Below are positions 35,293 to 43,362 of a stretch of 64,000 nucleotides of DNA, in pieces. How positions within the stretch are numbered: the first letter of the stretch is position 1; each line of letters begins with the position of its first letter. The notes under the pieces are model-generated. The model was not told the DNA's origin. It saw only the letters and a program-made list of their open reading frames with translations, and did no database searches. The DNA lies in assembly GCF_010119205.1 (NCBI RefSeq), contig NZ_WRXM01000004.1, forward strand, positions 1-64,000. The letters run 5' to 3'. The translations under genes and the position numbers were made by a program. This DNA comes from Haloarcula limicola. Its GTDB lineage: Archaea > Halobacteriota > Halobacteria > Halobacteriales > Haloarculaceae.

Positions 35293-36963
35293 ATGTCACG
35301 CGATAGCACTAGTCGTCGTCAGTTTCTGAAGGCCGCTGGTGCCGTAACAGTCACGGCCACGTCGACTGCCGGTTGCGCGAGTTTCGGTGGCGGCGGTGAC
35401 GGCGGCGGGACGCTCATCTACTCCCGCGGCGACCACCCGACGAACTACGACCCCCAGCAGACCACCAGCGGCGAGGTGGCGAAGGTCACCAACCAGGTGT
35501 TCGATACGACCATCGACTTCAAACCGGGGAGCGGCGGGAAACTCGTCGACGGCCTCGCCAAGGAGTGGGAACTCGACGGCAAGACCACGACGCTGACGCT
35601 CAAGGAGGGAATTACCTTCCACGGCGGCGACGAACTCACCGCCGAGGACGTTCGGGCGACGGTGCGACGGTTCATCGACACCGAGTACGAGTTCTTCCTC
35701 GGGGAGAAGCGCTCCGGGTACTCGTCGGTCACGTTCGGCGACTGGGTCGAGAGCGTCGAGGCGACCTCGAAGTACGAGGTGACGTTCACGCTCAAACAGC
35801 GCTACGCCCCGTTCGTCCGGAACCTCGCGATGTTCGCCGCCGCCATCCTCTCGAAGAGCCAGATCGAGGAGATGGGACAGGGGGCCGAGGCGCAGGCGGA
35901 ACTGGGAACCGACCCGCGGGGGACCGGCCCGTTCCAGTTCGAGGAACTGGACAACTCCAACGAGAAGATCAGGTTCAGCGCTTACGACGACTACTGGGGC
36001 GAGGGACCGCACGTCTCGCAGCTGATCATGAAGACCATCAAGTCCAACCAGACGCGGGCGCAGGACCTCATCAACGGCGACAGCCACATCACGGACAACC
36101 TCGGCGCGCAGGCGATAAAGCAGATCAAGGACTCGGACGCGGCGTCGGTCAAGAAGAAGAACGGCATCAACGTCGGGTACATGGCGTTCAACCAGTCCCG
36201 GAAGGCCGCGTTCCGAAAACCGAAGGTCCGGCGCGCCATCAGTTACGCCGTCGACACCGAGGCCATCGTCAACTCGATCTATCAGGGCTTCGCGAAACAG
36301 GCCGACCAGGCGCTCCCGCCGGACGTCCTCGGCCACAACGAGGACCTCGACCCGTACCCCCACGACCCGGAGAAGGCCCAGACGCTCCTCGAAGAGGCCG
36401 GCGAGACCGACCTCGAGTTCGAACTGGCGACCTTCTCGAACCCCCGTGGCTACAACCCGAGTCCGGTCGCCACCGCGAACCAGATCCGTTCGAACCTCGA
36501 GGACATCGGCCTCTCCGTCTCGGTCAACCAGTTCTCGTCGTTCGGCCCCTACATCGACTACACGTACGCCGGCAAGCACGACGCCGCGCTGCTCGGGTGG
36601 TACACCGACAACGCCGACCCGGACAACTTCCTCTACGTCCTCCTCCACCCCGGCGTGCCCGTCGAGGAAGTCCCGGACGGCCAGAGCTACGTGAGCTGGG
36701 ACAAGAAGGGGAACGCCTCGAACATCTCGTCGTGGGCCAACAGGGAGTACATGAAACTCGTCAACGAGGGACAGAAGACCTACGACGAGCAGAAGCGCGA
36801 GGAGATCTATCTCGAAGCCGCCAAGATGACCCACGAGCAGGCCCCGTGGGTGTTCCTCGACTACGCACAGCTCACGAGAGGTATCAACCAGGCGGTCCAG
36901 GCAGACAGCTACACCGTCAGCTCGGTGGGCGGTCCGTACCTGGAACTCGTCCAGATGAACTGA
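35293..36963 (+). CDS. ABC transporter substrate-binding lipoprotein, family 5 (Tat-exported)
   Basis: A 556-residue SBP_bac_5 protein. The N terminus has a twin-arginine motif (SRRQFLKAAGA, Arg 8-9) and a lipobox STAGC with Cys28, so it is exported folded and anchored by a lipid, as is normal in haloarchaea. The mature part has YDPQQTTSGEVAKVTNQVFDTTI, the DIKDGI-like LTLKEGITFHGGDELTAEDV and the DFTLK-type segments of dipeptide/oligopeptide binders. The actual ligand could be a peptide, a sugar or another solute; the sulfatase neighbour hints at a sulfated compound. Confidence 0.93.
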   Translation: MSRDSTSRRQFLKAAGAVTVTATSTAGCASFGGGGDGGGTLIYSRGDHPTNYDPQQTTSGEVAKVTNQVFDTTIDFKPGSGGKLVDGLAKEWELDGKTTTLTLKEGITFHGGDELTAEDVRATVRRFIDTEYEFFLGEKRSGYSSVTFGDWVESVEATSKYEVTFTLKQRYAPFVRNLAMFAAAILSKSQIEEMGQGAEAQAELGTDPRGTGPFQFEELDNSNEKIRFSAYDDYWGEGPHVSQLIMKTIKSNQTRAQDLINGDSHITDNLGAQAIKQIKDSDAASVKKKNGINVGYMAFNQSRKAAFRKPKVRRAISYAVDTEAIVNSIYQGFAKQADQALPPDVLGHNEDLDPYPHDPEKAQTLLEEAGETDLEFELATFSNPRGYNPSPVATANQIRSNLEDIGLSVSVNQFSSFGPYIDYTYAGKHDAALLGWYTDNADPDNFLYVLLHPGVPVEEVPDGQSYVSWDKKGNASNISSWANREYMKLVNEGQKTYDEQKREEIYLEAAKMTHEQAPWVFLDYAQLTRGINQAVQADSYTVSSVGGPYLELVQMN

Positions 36964-37048
36964 GCGGGCGCACCGGCCAGCGCGCCGGTCGCTCGAACCC
37001 GGCCGAAGACCCGCTCCGACAGCCGACCACGTGCTTCCGATCTAACCC

Positions 37049-38092
37049 ATGACCTCGAAACGATTCATCCTCAAACGACTGCTGTTGCTCGTCCCGGTGC
37101 TCCTCGGCGTCGCGACGTTCGTCTTCGTCATCCTCCACCTCTCGCCCGGGGACCCGGCCCGAGTGATACTCGGACAGCGCGCGTCGCAGGCGCGCGTGAT
37201 GGAACTCCAGCGCGAGCTGGGCCTGAACGATCCGCTGTACGTCCAGTACGGCCGCTTCCTGCTGGAGGCCGCGACGTTCGACTTCGGCCAGTCCTACAAG
37301 GTCGCACAGGGCCAGCCCGTTCGCAGCGTACTCGCGTCCCGGCTTCCGGTCACGATCGAACTCTCCCTGTACGGGCAGGCCATTGGACTCCTGCTCGGGT
37401 TACCGCTCGGCGTCATCTCCGCCGTGAAACAGGACACCCTTGTCGACCACTTCGGTCGCATCGGCGCGCTCTCCGGCATCTCCATTCCCATCTACTGGTC
37501 CGGACCGATGCTCATCCTGCTGTTCTCGACGTTCCTCGGCATCTTCCCGGCGAGCGGCCGGATCAGTTCGACGGTGTTCCTCCCCGATCACTGGATGCTG
37601 CTGGGCGTGGAACTGCCGCTGACCGGGATGGTGACCATCGACACGCTCCTGCTCGGCAAGCCCGGCGCGTGGCTCTCCGCCGTGCGGCACCTGTTCCTGC
37701 CCGCGGCCACCATCGGCATCTACTCGCTGGCGCTCATCTCGCGGATGATGCGCTCGTCGATGCTCGAAGTGGTCCGCCAGGACTACATGCGGACCGCCCG
37801 CGCGAAGGGCCAGGGCCAGAAGATAACGATCATGAAACACGGGTTCCGGAACGCGCTCATCCCCGTCGTCACCGTCATCGGCATCCAGTTCGGGACGTTA
37901 CTGGGCGGGGCCGTCCTCACCGAGACCGTCTTCGGCATCAACGGCATCGGCACCACCATCGTCGCCGCCATCAACGCCACGGATTACCCGCTCGTCCAGG
38001 GGACGGTCCTGACGTTCGCGCTGCTGTTCACGCTCGTGAACCTCGGCGTCGACATCACCTACAGCTACCTCGACCCCCGAATCCAACAGTGA
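37049..38092 (+). CDS. ABC transporter permease, DppB type
   Basis: A 347-residue membrane protein with about six helices. N terminus FILKRLLLLVPVLLGVATFVFVILHLSPGDPARVILG is the classic DppB start, and the coupling EAA loop reads DYMRTARAKGQGQKITIMKHGFRNALIPVVT. A family insert between helices 3 and 4 (GRISSTVFLPDHWMLLGVELP) is present. It pairs with the DppC-like permease that starts 1 bp after its stop, and with the fused ATPase. Confidence 0.94.
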   Translation: MTSKRFILKRLLLLVPVLLGVATFVFVILHLSPGDPARVILGQRASQARVMELQRELGLNDPLYVQYGRFLLEAATFDFGQSYKVAQGQPVRSVLASRLPVTIELSLYGQAIGLLLGLPLGVISAVKQDTLVDHFGRIGALSGISIPIYWSGPMLILLFSTFLGIFPASGRISSTVFLPDHWMLLGVELPLTGMVTIDTLLLGKPGAWLSAVRHLFLPAATIGIYSLALISRMMRSSMLEVVRQDYMRTARAKGQGQKITIMKHGFRNALIPVVTVIGIQFGTLLGGAVLTETVFGINGIGTTIVAAINATDYPLVQGTVLTFALLFTLVNLGVDITYSYLDPRIQQ

Positions 38093-38093
38093 C

Positions 38094-39035
38094 ATGAGCA
38101 CCGAAACCACCACTCAGACGCCGTCCGACGACCGCGGCTTCCTCGATAGACTCCGGTCCTCGCAGTTCCTCTCGGAACTGCTGTCGAACCGCATCGCGCT
38201 CACCGGCATCGTCCTCATCGCCGCGATGGTCGCGGTCGCGCTGTACGCCCGACTCTTCTTGGACCTCGCGCCGCTGGCCGACTCCCGACTCGGACAGGGG
38301 ATCCCGGACCGCGCGCCCCCGGGCTGGATCGGTCCGGCGGCGGCCGACCAGTTCCTCTTCGGGACCGACGCCGCCGCCCGTGACATCTTCAAGCGGACGC
38401 TGTACGGGGCGTGGATCGCGCTGAAGTTCGGGACGATCGCCGTCGCCGCCTCGACGGTCGCCGGCATCGCGCTCGGGACGATCGCCGCTTACTACAGCGA
38501 CGTCACGGACAACGTCATCATGCGGGCGATGGACGTCCTGCTCGCGTTCCCGTCGCTGTTGCTCGCGCTCGCGCTGGTCTCCATCTTCGGGGCCGGCATC
38601 TGGAAGGCCACGGCCGCGCTCATCCTCGTGTACACGCCGCGGTTCGCCCGCGTCGTCAGGGGCGCGGCGCTGAAGGTCCTCGAAGACGAGTACATCGAGG
38701 CCACCGAGGCGCTGGGCGCGAGGGATCCCCGCGTGCTCGCCCGGCACGTCGTCCCGAACTCGCTGGCACCCATCACCGTCCAGTCGACGCTGAACTTCGG
38801 CCTCGCCATCATCGACATCGCGGCCCTGTCCTTCCTCGGGTTCGGCGCGCAGGCCGGGACGCCGTCCTGGGGACTGATGCTCGCCAAGGGCGTCGAGAAC
38901 GGCCTGCTGACCGGGAAGTGGTGGATGTCCGTCTTCCCCGGGCTGTTCCTCGCCATCACCGTCCTCGGGTTCAACCTCCTCGGCGACGGGATGCGCGACG
39001 CGCTCGATCCCCGGATGCGGGAAGCCGTCGACTGA
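38094..39035 (+). CDS. ABC transporter permease, DppC type
   Basis: A 313-residue permease: a cytosolic N-terminal stretch, first helix RIALTGIVLIAAMVAVALYA, then the core with FGTDAAARDIFKRTLYGAWIALKFG and the coupling loop EYIEATEALGARDPRVLARHVVPNSLAPITVQST, ending in FLAITVLGFNLLGDGMRDALDPRMRE. It completes a heterodimeric channel with the DppB subunit; the start at 38094 lies 1 bp after the previous stop, so translation is coupled. Confidence 0.94.
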   Translation: MSTETTTQTPSDDRGFLDRLRSSQFLSELLSNRIALTGIVLIAAMVAVALYARLFLDLAPLADSRLGQGIPDRAPPGWIGPAAADQFLFGTDAAARDIFKRTLYGAWIALKFGTIAVAASTVAGIALGTIAAYYSDVTDNVIMRAMDVLLAFPSLLLALALVSIFGAGIWKATAALILVYTPRFARVVRGAALKVLEDEYIEATEALGARDPRVLARHVVPNSLAPITVQSTLNFGLAIIDIAALSFLGFGAQAGTPSWGLMLAKGVENGLLTGKWWMSVFPGLFLAITVLGFNLLGDGMRDALDPRMREAVD

Positions 39036-39037
39036 CG

Positions 39038-39391
39038 ATGTCGGCCGGCGTCGAAACCGAGGGGCGCGACTGGCGACTGCTCGCCCGCGCCGCCGGCGTC
39101 GGCTTCGCCGGTGCCGTCCTGCTGTTCTACGCGCTGGTCGCGTTCGGAACGTCGCCGCGGGACGCCAGCGAACTCGTGTTCCCGCTGGCCGCGCTCCCGT
39201 TCTCGCTCGGGCTGTTGGGGTGGTCCGCCGTGCTGCTATCCGGCGAGGCGATAGAGACGTTCTCCGCCGAACTGGGCGTCAGCGAGAGCTGGACCGTCGA
39301 GAGCGGCCGACAGGGGACGGCCCTCCTGGTCGTCTTCGGTCTCGGCGGGATGGTCGGCGCTGCCGTTGCCGGCGCTCCCTACGGCGTCTGA
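39038..39391 (+). CDS. Small three-helix membrane protein (DUF7268-like)
   Basis: A 117-residue membrane protein with three helices (about 15-35, 45-65, 92-115). The start ATG is 2 bp after the DppC stop, so it is probably the last gene of the ABC operon, but it has no known transport-related motif. Similar small haloarchaeal membrane proteins exist (possibly DUF7268). It may be an unrelated passenger. Confidence 0.65.
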   Translation: MSAGVETEGRDWRLLARAAGVGFAGAVLLFYALVAFGTSPRDASELVFPLAALPFSLGLLGWSAVLLSGEAIETFSAELGVSESWTVESGRQGTALLVVFGLGGMVGAAVAGAPYGV

Positions 39392-39448
39392 AGCGCCGAC
39401 GCGCTCGCGTTCGCTCGCAGCGCTCACTGTCGTTCGCGCAGAAATCAT

Positions 39449-39475
39449 GGGCGCTGAGGGATTTTCACCCGACTG
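39449..39475 (-). repeat. Partial copy of the tRNA-Arg 3' end (possible att remnant)
   Basis: GGGCGCTGAGGGATTT at 39449-39464 is identical to the tRNA-Arg 3' end at 39560-39575, and the next dozen bases also match with small indels (TCACCCGAC versus GAACCCCCGAC). The copy lies 84 bp downstream of the tRNA 3' end, in the same orientation, and includes the acceptor and most of the T arm. Duplicated tRNA 3' ends are what integrase-mediated insertion leaves behind. No integrase is visible nearby. Confidence 0.55.
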
Positions 39476-39531
39476 CGAGACTCGCTGTCGCTCGTCTCGC
39501 GTGGTTCAAATTCTCAGATTACCGAACCAGT

Positions 39532-39550
39532 CGCTCACGAGTTGTGAGCG
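39532..39550. terminator. Hairpin after the tRNA-Arg gene
   Basis: A perfect 7-bp inverted repeat CGCTCAC...GTGAGCG with a 5-nt loop lies 9 bp past the tRNA 3' end (minus strand). Archaeal termination is mainly by U-runs, so this may instead be a processing or structural element. Confidence 0.35.
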
Positions 39551-39559
39551 ACAGGATAC

Positions 39560-39633
39560 GGGCGCTGAGGGATTTGAACCCCCGACGGTTTGGTCCGAAG
39601 CCAAGCACTCTGTCCAGGCTGAGCTAAGCGCCC
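39560..39633 (-). tRNA. tRNA-Arg (anticodon TCG)
   Basis: Seventy-four bases fold as a tRNA: acceptor GGGCGCT/AGCGCCC, D stem GCTC/GAGT, anticodon loop CTTCGGA giving anticodon TCG (reads CGA, Arg), T loop TTCAAAT. The anticodon stem is CTTGG/CCAAA, so the outermost pair is a C-A mismatch. CCA is not encoded. A TATA box (complement of 39661-39668, GTTTAAAC) is placed about 28 nt upstream. No intron. Confidence 0.92.
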
Positions 39634-39969
39634 TGTGTTCAGACATAATCCACCAGTCCGGTTTAAACCAACCGATTCGGTTCCGCCGACTGCCATCGGG
39701 TAACGGGTCGCCGTCTCGCTGTCCCTGTCTAATTTCTTCGGACGGAAAAGAACGTATATCGATACGGAGAGAGACAACCGTCGCTGCCGCGCCGGTGGAG
39801 AGCCGAGTCGGTCACGATAATGTACGACCTCGGACCCCGCTTCAGGGAGACGTCGGTCGAGTCCGGGACGAATCTCCTCCTCCGGGGCCCGCCGCTGACG
39901 GGCAAACGCCAGTTAGCCGTGGAGATTCTCGCTGCCGGAGGGTCGACCTATAGGCGACGGGAATCCGTC
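39634..39969. other. Intergenic region with tRNA promoter and gene remnant
   Basis: These 336 bases hold the tRNA promoter at 39661-39668 and a truncated coding remnant at 39820-39950 (listed separately). The rest shows no gene. Confidence 0.6.
39820..39950 (+). pseudogene. Truncated RecA-superfamily (RAD55/KaiC-like) ATPase N terminus
   Basis: About 43 codons starting MYDLGPRFRETSVESGTNLL look like the beginning of a haloarchaeal RAD55/DUF7504-type ATPase: the Walker A is GPPLTGKR (residues 23-30), followed by QLAVEILAAGG. After about residue 43 similarity to that fold stops and the frame runs into Arg-rich antisense of the next gene. The catalytic rest is absent, so this is a truncated copy. 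It lies within 300 bp of the tRNA and its partial repeat, so loss may be related to recombination there. Confidence 0.5.
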
Positions 39970-40299
39970 TCAGTCGTCGCTCGACTTCGCGTTCGCGTCC
40001 GCCTCCGCCTCTCCCGTCTCCGCGGCCGCGTCCGACTCGGCCGTCGAGCCTTCGGCGTCCTCGATGAGCGCGTCGGTGAGAACGGCGTCGGTATCGACGC
40101 CCTGTTCGTCCGCGATCGCTTCGAGCAGCGCTCGCTGTTCGTCCAATCGGCCGTCGATCTCGTCGACTCGGGCGTTGGTCGCTTCGACCGTGCCGCGGAG
40201 GTCCTGCAACTGTGCTTTGAGTTCGTTGACCTTCGTGTAGAGGTCGTCGGCGATATCGGCGACTTTCTGTAGCTTCTTCGCCGTCGAACCTAATCCCAT
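39970..40299 (-). CDS. DUF5798-like coiled-coil protein
   Basis: A 109-residue protein that starts MGLGSTAKKLQKVADIADDLYTKVNELKAQLQDLRGTVEATNARVDEIDGRLDEQRALLEAI, a long coiled coil (about 5-65), then an acidic disordered tail rich in Ala/Glu. The first part fits the haloarchaeal DUF5798 family. Function unknown; the coiled coil suggests an oligomer. Confidence 0.85.
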   Translation of the reverse strand: MGLGSTAKKLQKVADIADDLYTKVNELKAQLQDLRGTVEATNARVDEIDGRLDEQRALLEAIADEQGVDTDAVLTDALIEDAEGSTAESDAAAETGEAEADANAKSSDD

Positions 40300-40378
40300 G
40301 GCCGTGGGTACGAACAGTAGCCATTTCGTCGTTTCGCTCGAACGTCGCCGTTAAGACGCCGCCGTCCGGACTGTGGCT

Positions 40379-40792
40379 ATGGACGACTTGCGGACCGCGC
40401 CGACCGTCGGCATCGTCGGCTGTGTGCTCTATCTCCTCGCGCTCGCGGTGCCGTATCTCCTCGTCGAGACGACGAGCGCCGTCGGAGCGTACTACGATTC
40501 CGGTGCCCTCTCTCCGGTGATCCCCGCCGTCTTCGCGCTCGTCGCGATCATCGTCTTCGCCGCCGGTCGCGAGGGGCGGACGGATCCGAGCGTCGCCGCC
40601 GGAGCCGCTATCGTGCTCGGGCTGTTCATCGTCGGTCTCACCCTCTTGTGGGCGACGACAGTTCCCGTGAGTCTCGTCCTCGGACTGACCGAATCGACGC
40701 TCATCGAGCACCACCGTTGGGCAGTGGTCGTCGTCGCCCTCTCTGTTCCGCTCGGCGCGGCGTGGTTCGCCCGCGCACTGCGGCTCTTCTGA
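40379..40792 (+). CDS. Four-helix membrane protein, conserved in haloarchaea
   Basis: A 137-residue protein with four predicted transmembrane helices (about 9-30, 45-62, 71-93, 112-133) and no recognised catalytic motif; LTESTLIEHHRWAVVVVALSVPLG precedes the last helix. Possibly the DUF7548 family, which I cannot confirm. The ATG at 40379 is preferred over a GTG two codons earlier; either is compatible with a leaderless transcript. It ends 77 bp before the SRP RNA. Confidence 0.7.
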   Translation: MDDLRTAPTVGIVGCVLYLLALAVPYLLVETTSAVGAYYDSGALSPVIPAVFALVAIIVFAAGREGRTDPSVAAGAAIVLGLFIVGLTLLWATTVPVSLVLGLTESTLIEHHRWAVVVVALSVPLGAAWFARALRLF

Positions 40793-40840
40793 GACTATCG
40801 TCGGCAATACGGGCGCAGTCCCCCGATGTTCCGAAAGGCC

Positions 40841-40850
40841 CTTATGTGGC
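40841..40850 (+). promoter_or_regulatory. TATA box of the SRP RNA gene
   Basis: CTTATGTGGC centred 24-26 bp upstream of the SRP RNA 5' end at 40870, at the expected distance for archaeal TBP. Confidence 0.5.
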
Positions 40851-40869
40851 GGCGGCGGATTTTCGGCGT

Positions 40870-41173
40870 GGACTAGGCCGAGGGGCTTGGCCCCCCTCGA
40901 CACCCGCACTATGGTCATCAGCGGGGGCCGAAACCCGGGGGCGTCCGGTCAGACGGACGTGGACCCCGTGAGCCAACGTCGAAGCCTCGTCCCACGGGGA
41001 CGGCGGTCCGCGTGGTCGCATCTGCAGGGATGCGCCCACGCGGTTAGTCGATGGCAGCCCGCCAGGCACGGAAGTGAGCAGCGGACCATCGAACACCCGT
41101 CGCTCGTGGGGTCGCGGGGTGGAGGAGGCAAACGGGATTACCCACGTCCGAACGCCGGGCAAACCCGGGGTCC
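40870..41173 (+). ncRNA. ffs: Signal recognition particle RNA (7S RNA)
   Basis: Archaeal 7S RNA. The S-domain core is GCCAGGCACGGAAGTGAGCA near 41068, with the SRP54-binding helix 8 GGAA(G) tetraloop and AGCAG symmetric loop. The terminal helix pairs GGAC at 40870 with GTCC at 41170-41173, so the length is 304 nt, exactly the length reported for halobacterial 7S RNA. The Alu domain begins GGCCGAGGGGCTTGGCCCCC. It targets membrane proteins with SRP54/SRP19. Confidence 0.95.
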
Positions 41174-41499
41174 ATCTCATTCATTCAACATTCCCTCCGG
41201 TAGCGACGCCGCCGTCACCGCGGCAAGTGTCACTGAAGCAACCACCGTCTTGTCGGAATACCGAGAGTGTCTCCGGACCACGGATGCCGTCGTTCTACCG
41301 GACCGGGCATTACGGAATCAGTCGACATCCGTGATTCCAGCCGGCCGCCTCACGGCATTATAACGGTCTTTACTGTCGTTTCTCGGGCGAAGACGCTACC
41401 GAGCGAGACCGGGTTTCGAGAATAACACGTAACTAACTGAGCTACGAGCAGGAGAGACTGGCCATTAGTGTCTTTTAACTTACACTCGGCGAGTCAGTC
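41174..41499. other. Intergenic region after SRP RNA
   Basis: No gene seen in these 326 bases. A TATA-like CTTTTAACTT (41471-41480) lies 20-29 bp before the next small membrane protein start. The remaining sequence has no repeat or RNA structure I can support. Confidence 0.5.
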
Positions 41500-41673
41500 A
41501 TGGAGATAGTCCACTGGACCGTGTTCACCTCGCTGTCCGCCGTCGGAACGCTTCCGCTGATAATCACGCTGACGACGCAGTTCGCACCCATCGTCCTCGC
41601 GGGAGTGTTCTTCGCGATTCTGGGGTTCAGTATCGTCGCGTTTCACGAACACCGAAGCGACGGTATCGTGTGA
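41500..41673 (+). CDS. Small two-helix membrane protein
   Basis: A 57-residue protein with two hydrophobic helices (about 7-24 and 30-47) and a short charged tail HEHRSDGIV. The upstream TATA-like box at 41471 and the clear helix pattern support a real gene, although no family is recognised. Confidence 0.6.
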   Translation: MEIVHWTVFTSLSAVGTLPLIITLTTQFAPIVLAGVFFAILGFSIVAFHEHRSDGIV

Positions 41674-41792
41674 GGGCGGTTTCGACCGTACTCGTACTGA
41701 ACGTGGGGCGACTGTCGTGTCTGGTCGGAGAAGCCGAAAACCCGACAGAGAGTACGGCAACTACCGTCGTCGAATGTGAGAAAATCGATCGC

Positions 41793-42677
41793 CTAGTCGT
41801 CCGCGGGTTCGACGACGCCGTCCAGCCCGGCCAGTTCGAGGCCACCGCCGACGGTGCGGTTCGGGTAGGGGATGTCGATGCCCTCCTCGTCGAACCGCTC
41901 CTTCACGGACTGGACGTACTCGCCGCGGGTCTTTATGAAGTCGGCGCGGCTGGGGTTGTCGATCCAGATGCGCGACTGGAGACCGACGGAGGAGTCACCG
42001 AGTTCGATGAGCCGAACCGAGGGCGCGGGGTCGTCCAAGATGCCGACGTGTTTGTGCGCCTCCTCGATGATGATGTCGGTCGCCTTGTCGATGTCGTCGT
42101 CGTAGCCGATGCCGAAGACGAACTTCAGGCGGAGCTGGTCCTTGGCGACGGGGTTCTTGATCACGCCGTCGGTGAGCTGTGAGTTCGGGACCGTCAGGAG
42201 TTCGTTGTCGAAGGTCCGGACGCGGGACACGCGCAGGCTGATGTCCTCGACGACGCCGGCGTGGTCGTCCCACTCGATCCAGTCGCCGATGCGGAACGGC
42301 TTGTCGGTGAAGATGAAGACGCCCGCGACGAAGTTCGAGATCGTATCCTGCATGGCGAGGCCGAGCGCGAGCGTCGCCGCGGCGGCGATGGTCGCGAGCG
42401 ACTGCAGGAAGTCGCCGTACTGCGCGAAGCCGAACGCCACCGCGACGGCGACGAAGACGATGGCGATGAGGGTGAGTTTCTTTATCGGGTTCCGCGCGTG
42501 TTTATCGAGGTCTCGGGACTGGAGCGAGCGGTCGACGATGGGGACGACGATAGCCCGTCCGAGCAGATAGACCGCGAGGAAGACGGCGACGAAGACGATG
42601 GCCTGCGCCAACGTCAGCGCGAGTCCCTCCGGCATGAACTGCTCTAAGAGGTTGGCGACCGGCGCGACCTGCATCAT
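41793..42677 (-). CDS. Mechanosensitive ion channel MscS family
   Basis: A 294-residue channel protein with three N-terminal helices, pore helix AAAATLALGLAMQDTISNFVAGVFIF (Gly/Ala-packed TM3), and the MscS beta domain PFRIGDWIEWDDHAGVVEDISLRVSRVRTFDNELLTVPNSQL. It releases solutes on hypo-osmotic shock. Its start overlaps the end of the YhbY gene by 4 nt, so it is the last gene of an rnp4-yhbY-mscS cluster. Confidence 0.94.
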   Translation of the reverse strand: MMQVAPVANLLEQFMPEGLALTLAQAIVFVAVFLAVYLLGRAIVVPIVDRSLQSRDLDKHARNPIKKLTLIAIVFVAVAVAFGFAQYGDFLQSLATIAAAATLALGLAMQDTISNFVAGVFIFTDKPFRIGDWIEWDDHAGVVEDISLRVSRVRTFDNELLTVPNSQLTDGVIKNPVAKDQLRLKFVFGIGYDDDIDKATDIIIEEAHKHVGILDDPAPSVRLIELGDSSVGLQSRIWIDNPSRADFIKTRGEYVQSVKERFDEEGIDIPYPNRTVGGGLELAGLDGVVEPADD

Positions 42678-42922
42678 TTCTCGAACACCGCCGTGTGGCC
42701 GCGGACCTGCACGACCTCGGCGTTGACGTGTTCGGTGAGTTCCTCGGCCAGTTCCTCGCTGGTCGTGCCGCCGCGGGCCGACCGGAGGAACCGGACTTTC
42801 ACGAACTCGCTCTCCTCGAGTTGGGAGTCCAGTTCGTCGACGACGGACTCGATGCCGTTCTTCCCGACGCGGAGCGTCGCGTCGAGGTCGTGTATCCGCT
42901 GTTTGCGCGACGTATCAGTCAT
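42674..42922 (-). CDS. YhbY-type (CRM domain) RNA-binding protein
   Basis: An 82-residue CRM-domain protein: QRIHDLDATLRVGKNGIESVVDELDSQLEESEFVKVRFLR and the glycine-rich GG linker followed by VNAEVVQVRGHTAVFEK. In bacteria YhbY associates with the pre-50S ribosome. It is the middle gene of the RNase P component 4/YhbY/MscS group, a linkage of RNA genes seen in other haloarchaea. It overlaps MscS by 4 nt. Confidence 0.93.
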   Translation of the reverse strand: MTDTSRKQRIHDLDATLRVGKNGIESVVDELDSQLEESEFVKVRFLRSARGGTTSEELAEELTEHVNAEVVQVRGHTAVFEK

Positions 42923-42974
42923 GTGCCGAGGTAAAGTCCGTGGGACTCATAAAACCAACAGTCACGGAAACCAC

Positions 42975-43262
42975 TCAGCGGTACGGGTACCGGGAGTGTT
43001 CGCCACAGGAACAGGTGACGACGACGTGGCCGGACTGGGTCCGGACGCGGGCGTTCCGGCCCGGAACGAGGAAGGTATCACAGGAGCGGCAGATAGACCG
43101 TTCGAACTCCCGCGGGAGGCGGAGTCGGTGGCGTTCGGCGATCCGCCGCGCCGTATGGACGTACTCGCGGGCGCGGTCCTCGCGGCCCTCGCCCACTGCT
43201 TCGCGGGCCATCGCGCGGAGGCGGTCGATGCGCTCCCGGGCGATGGTCGTCTCGTCGGGCAT
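42975..43262 (-). CDS. rnp4: Ribonuclease P protein component 4 (Rpp21)
   Basis: A 95-residue protein with an N-terminal helical part (ARERIDRLRAMAREAV) and a zinc ribbon with Cys58, Cys61, Cys84 and Cys86, as in archaeal Rpp21. It helps the RNase P RNA cut tRNA 5' leaders. ATG at 43262; the gene is 52 bp upstream of yhbY on the same strand. Confidence 0.94.
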   Translation of the reverse strand: MPDETTIARERIDRLRAMAREAVGEGREDRAREYVHTARRIAERHRLRLPREFERSICRSCDTFLVPGRNARVRTQSGHVVVTCSCGEHSRYPYR

Positions 43263-43362
43263 CGCCGGTACTGAGACCCGAGCGCGGAAACCCCTTCCGA
43301 ACCGCGAGATTCCCGGCGGCGGAGTCGGTACAGTTTTGCTCGCGGCGGCGGTCGGGCCGGGC

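Noticed and set aside
39449-39559. Intact integrated element between the tRNA and its partial copy
   Set aside because: Only 84 bp lie between them, too short to hold any element or integrase; at most a scar.
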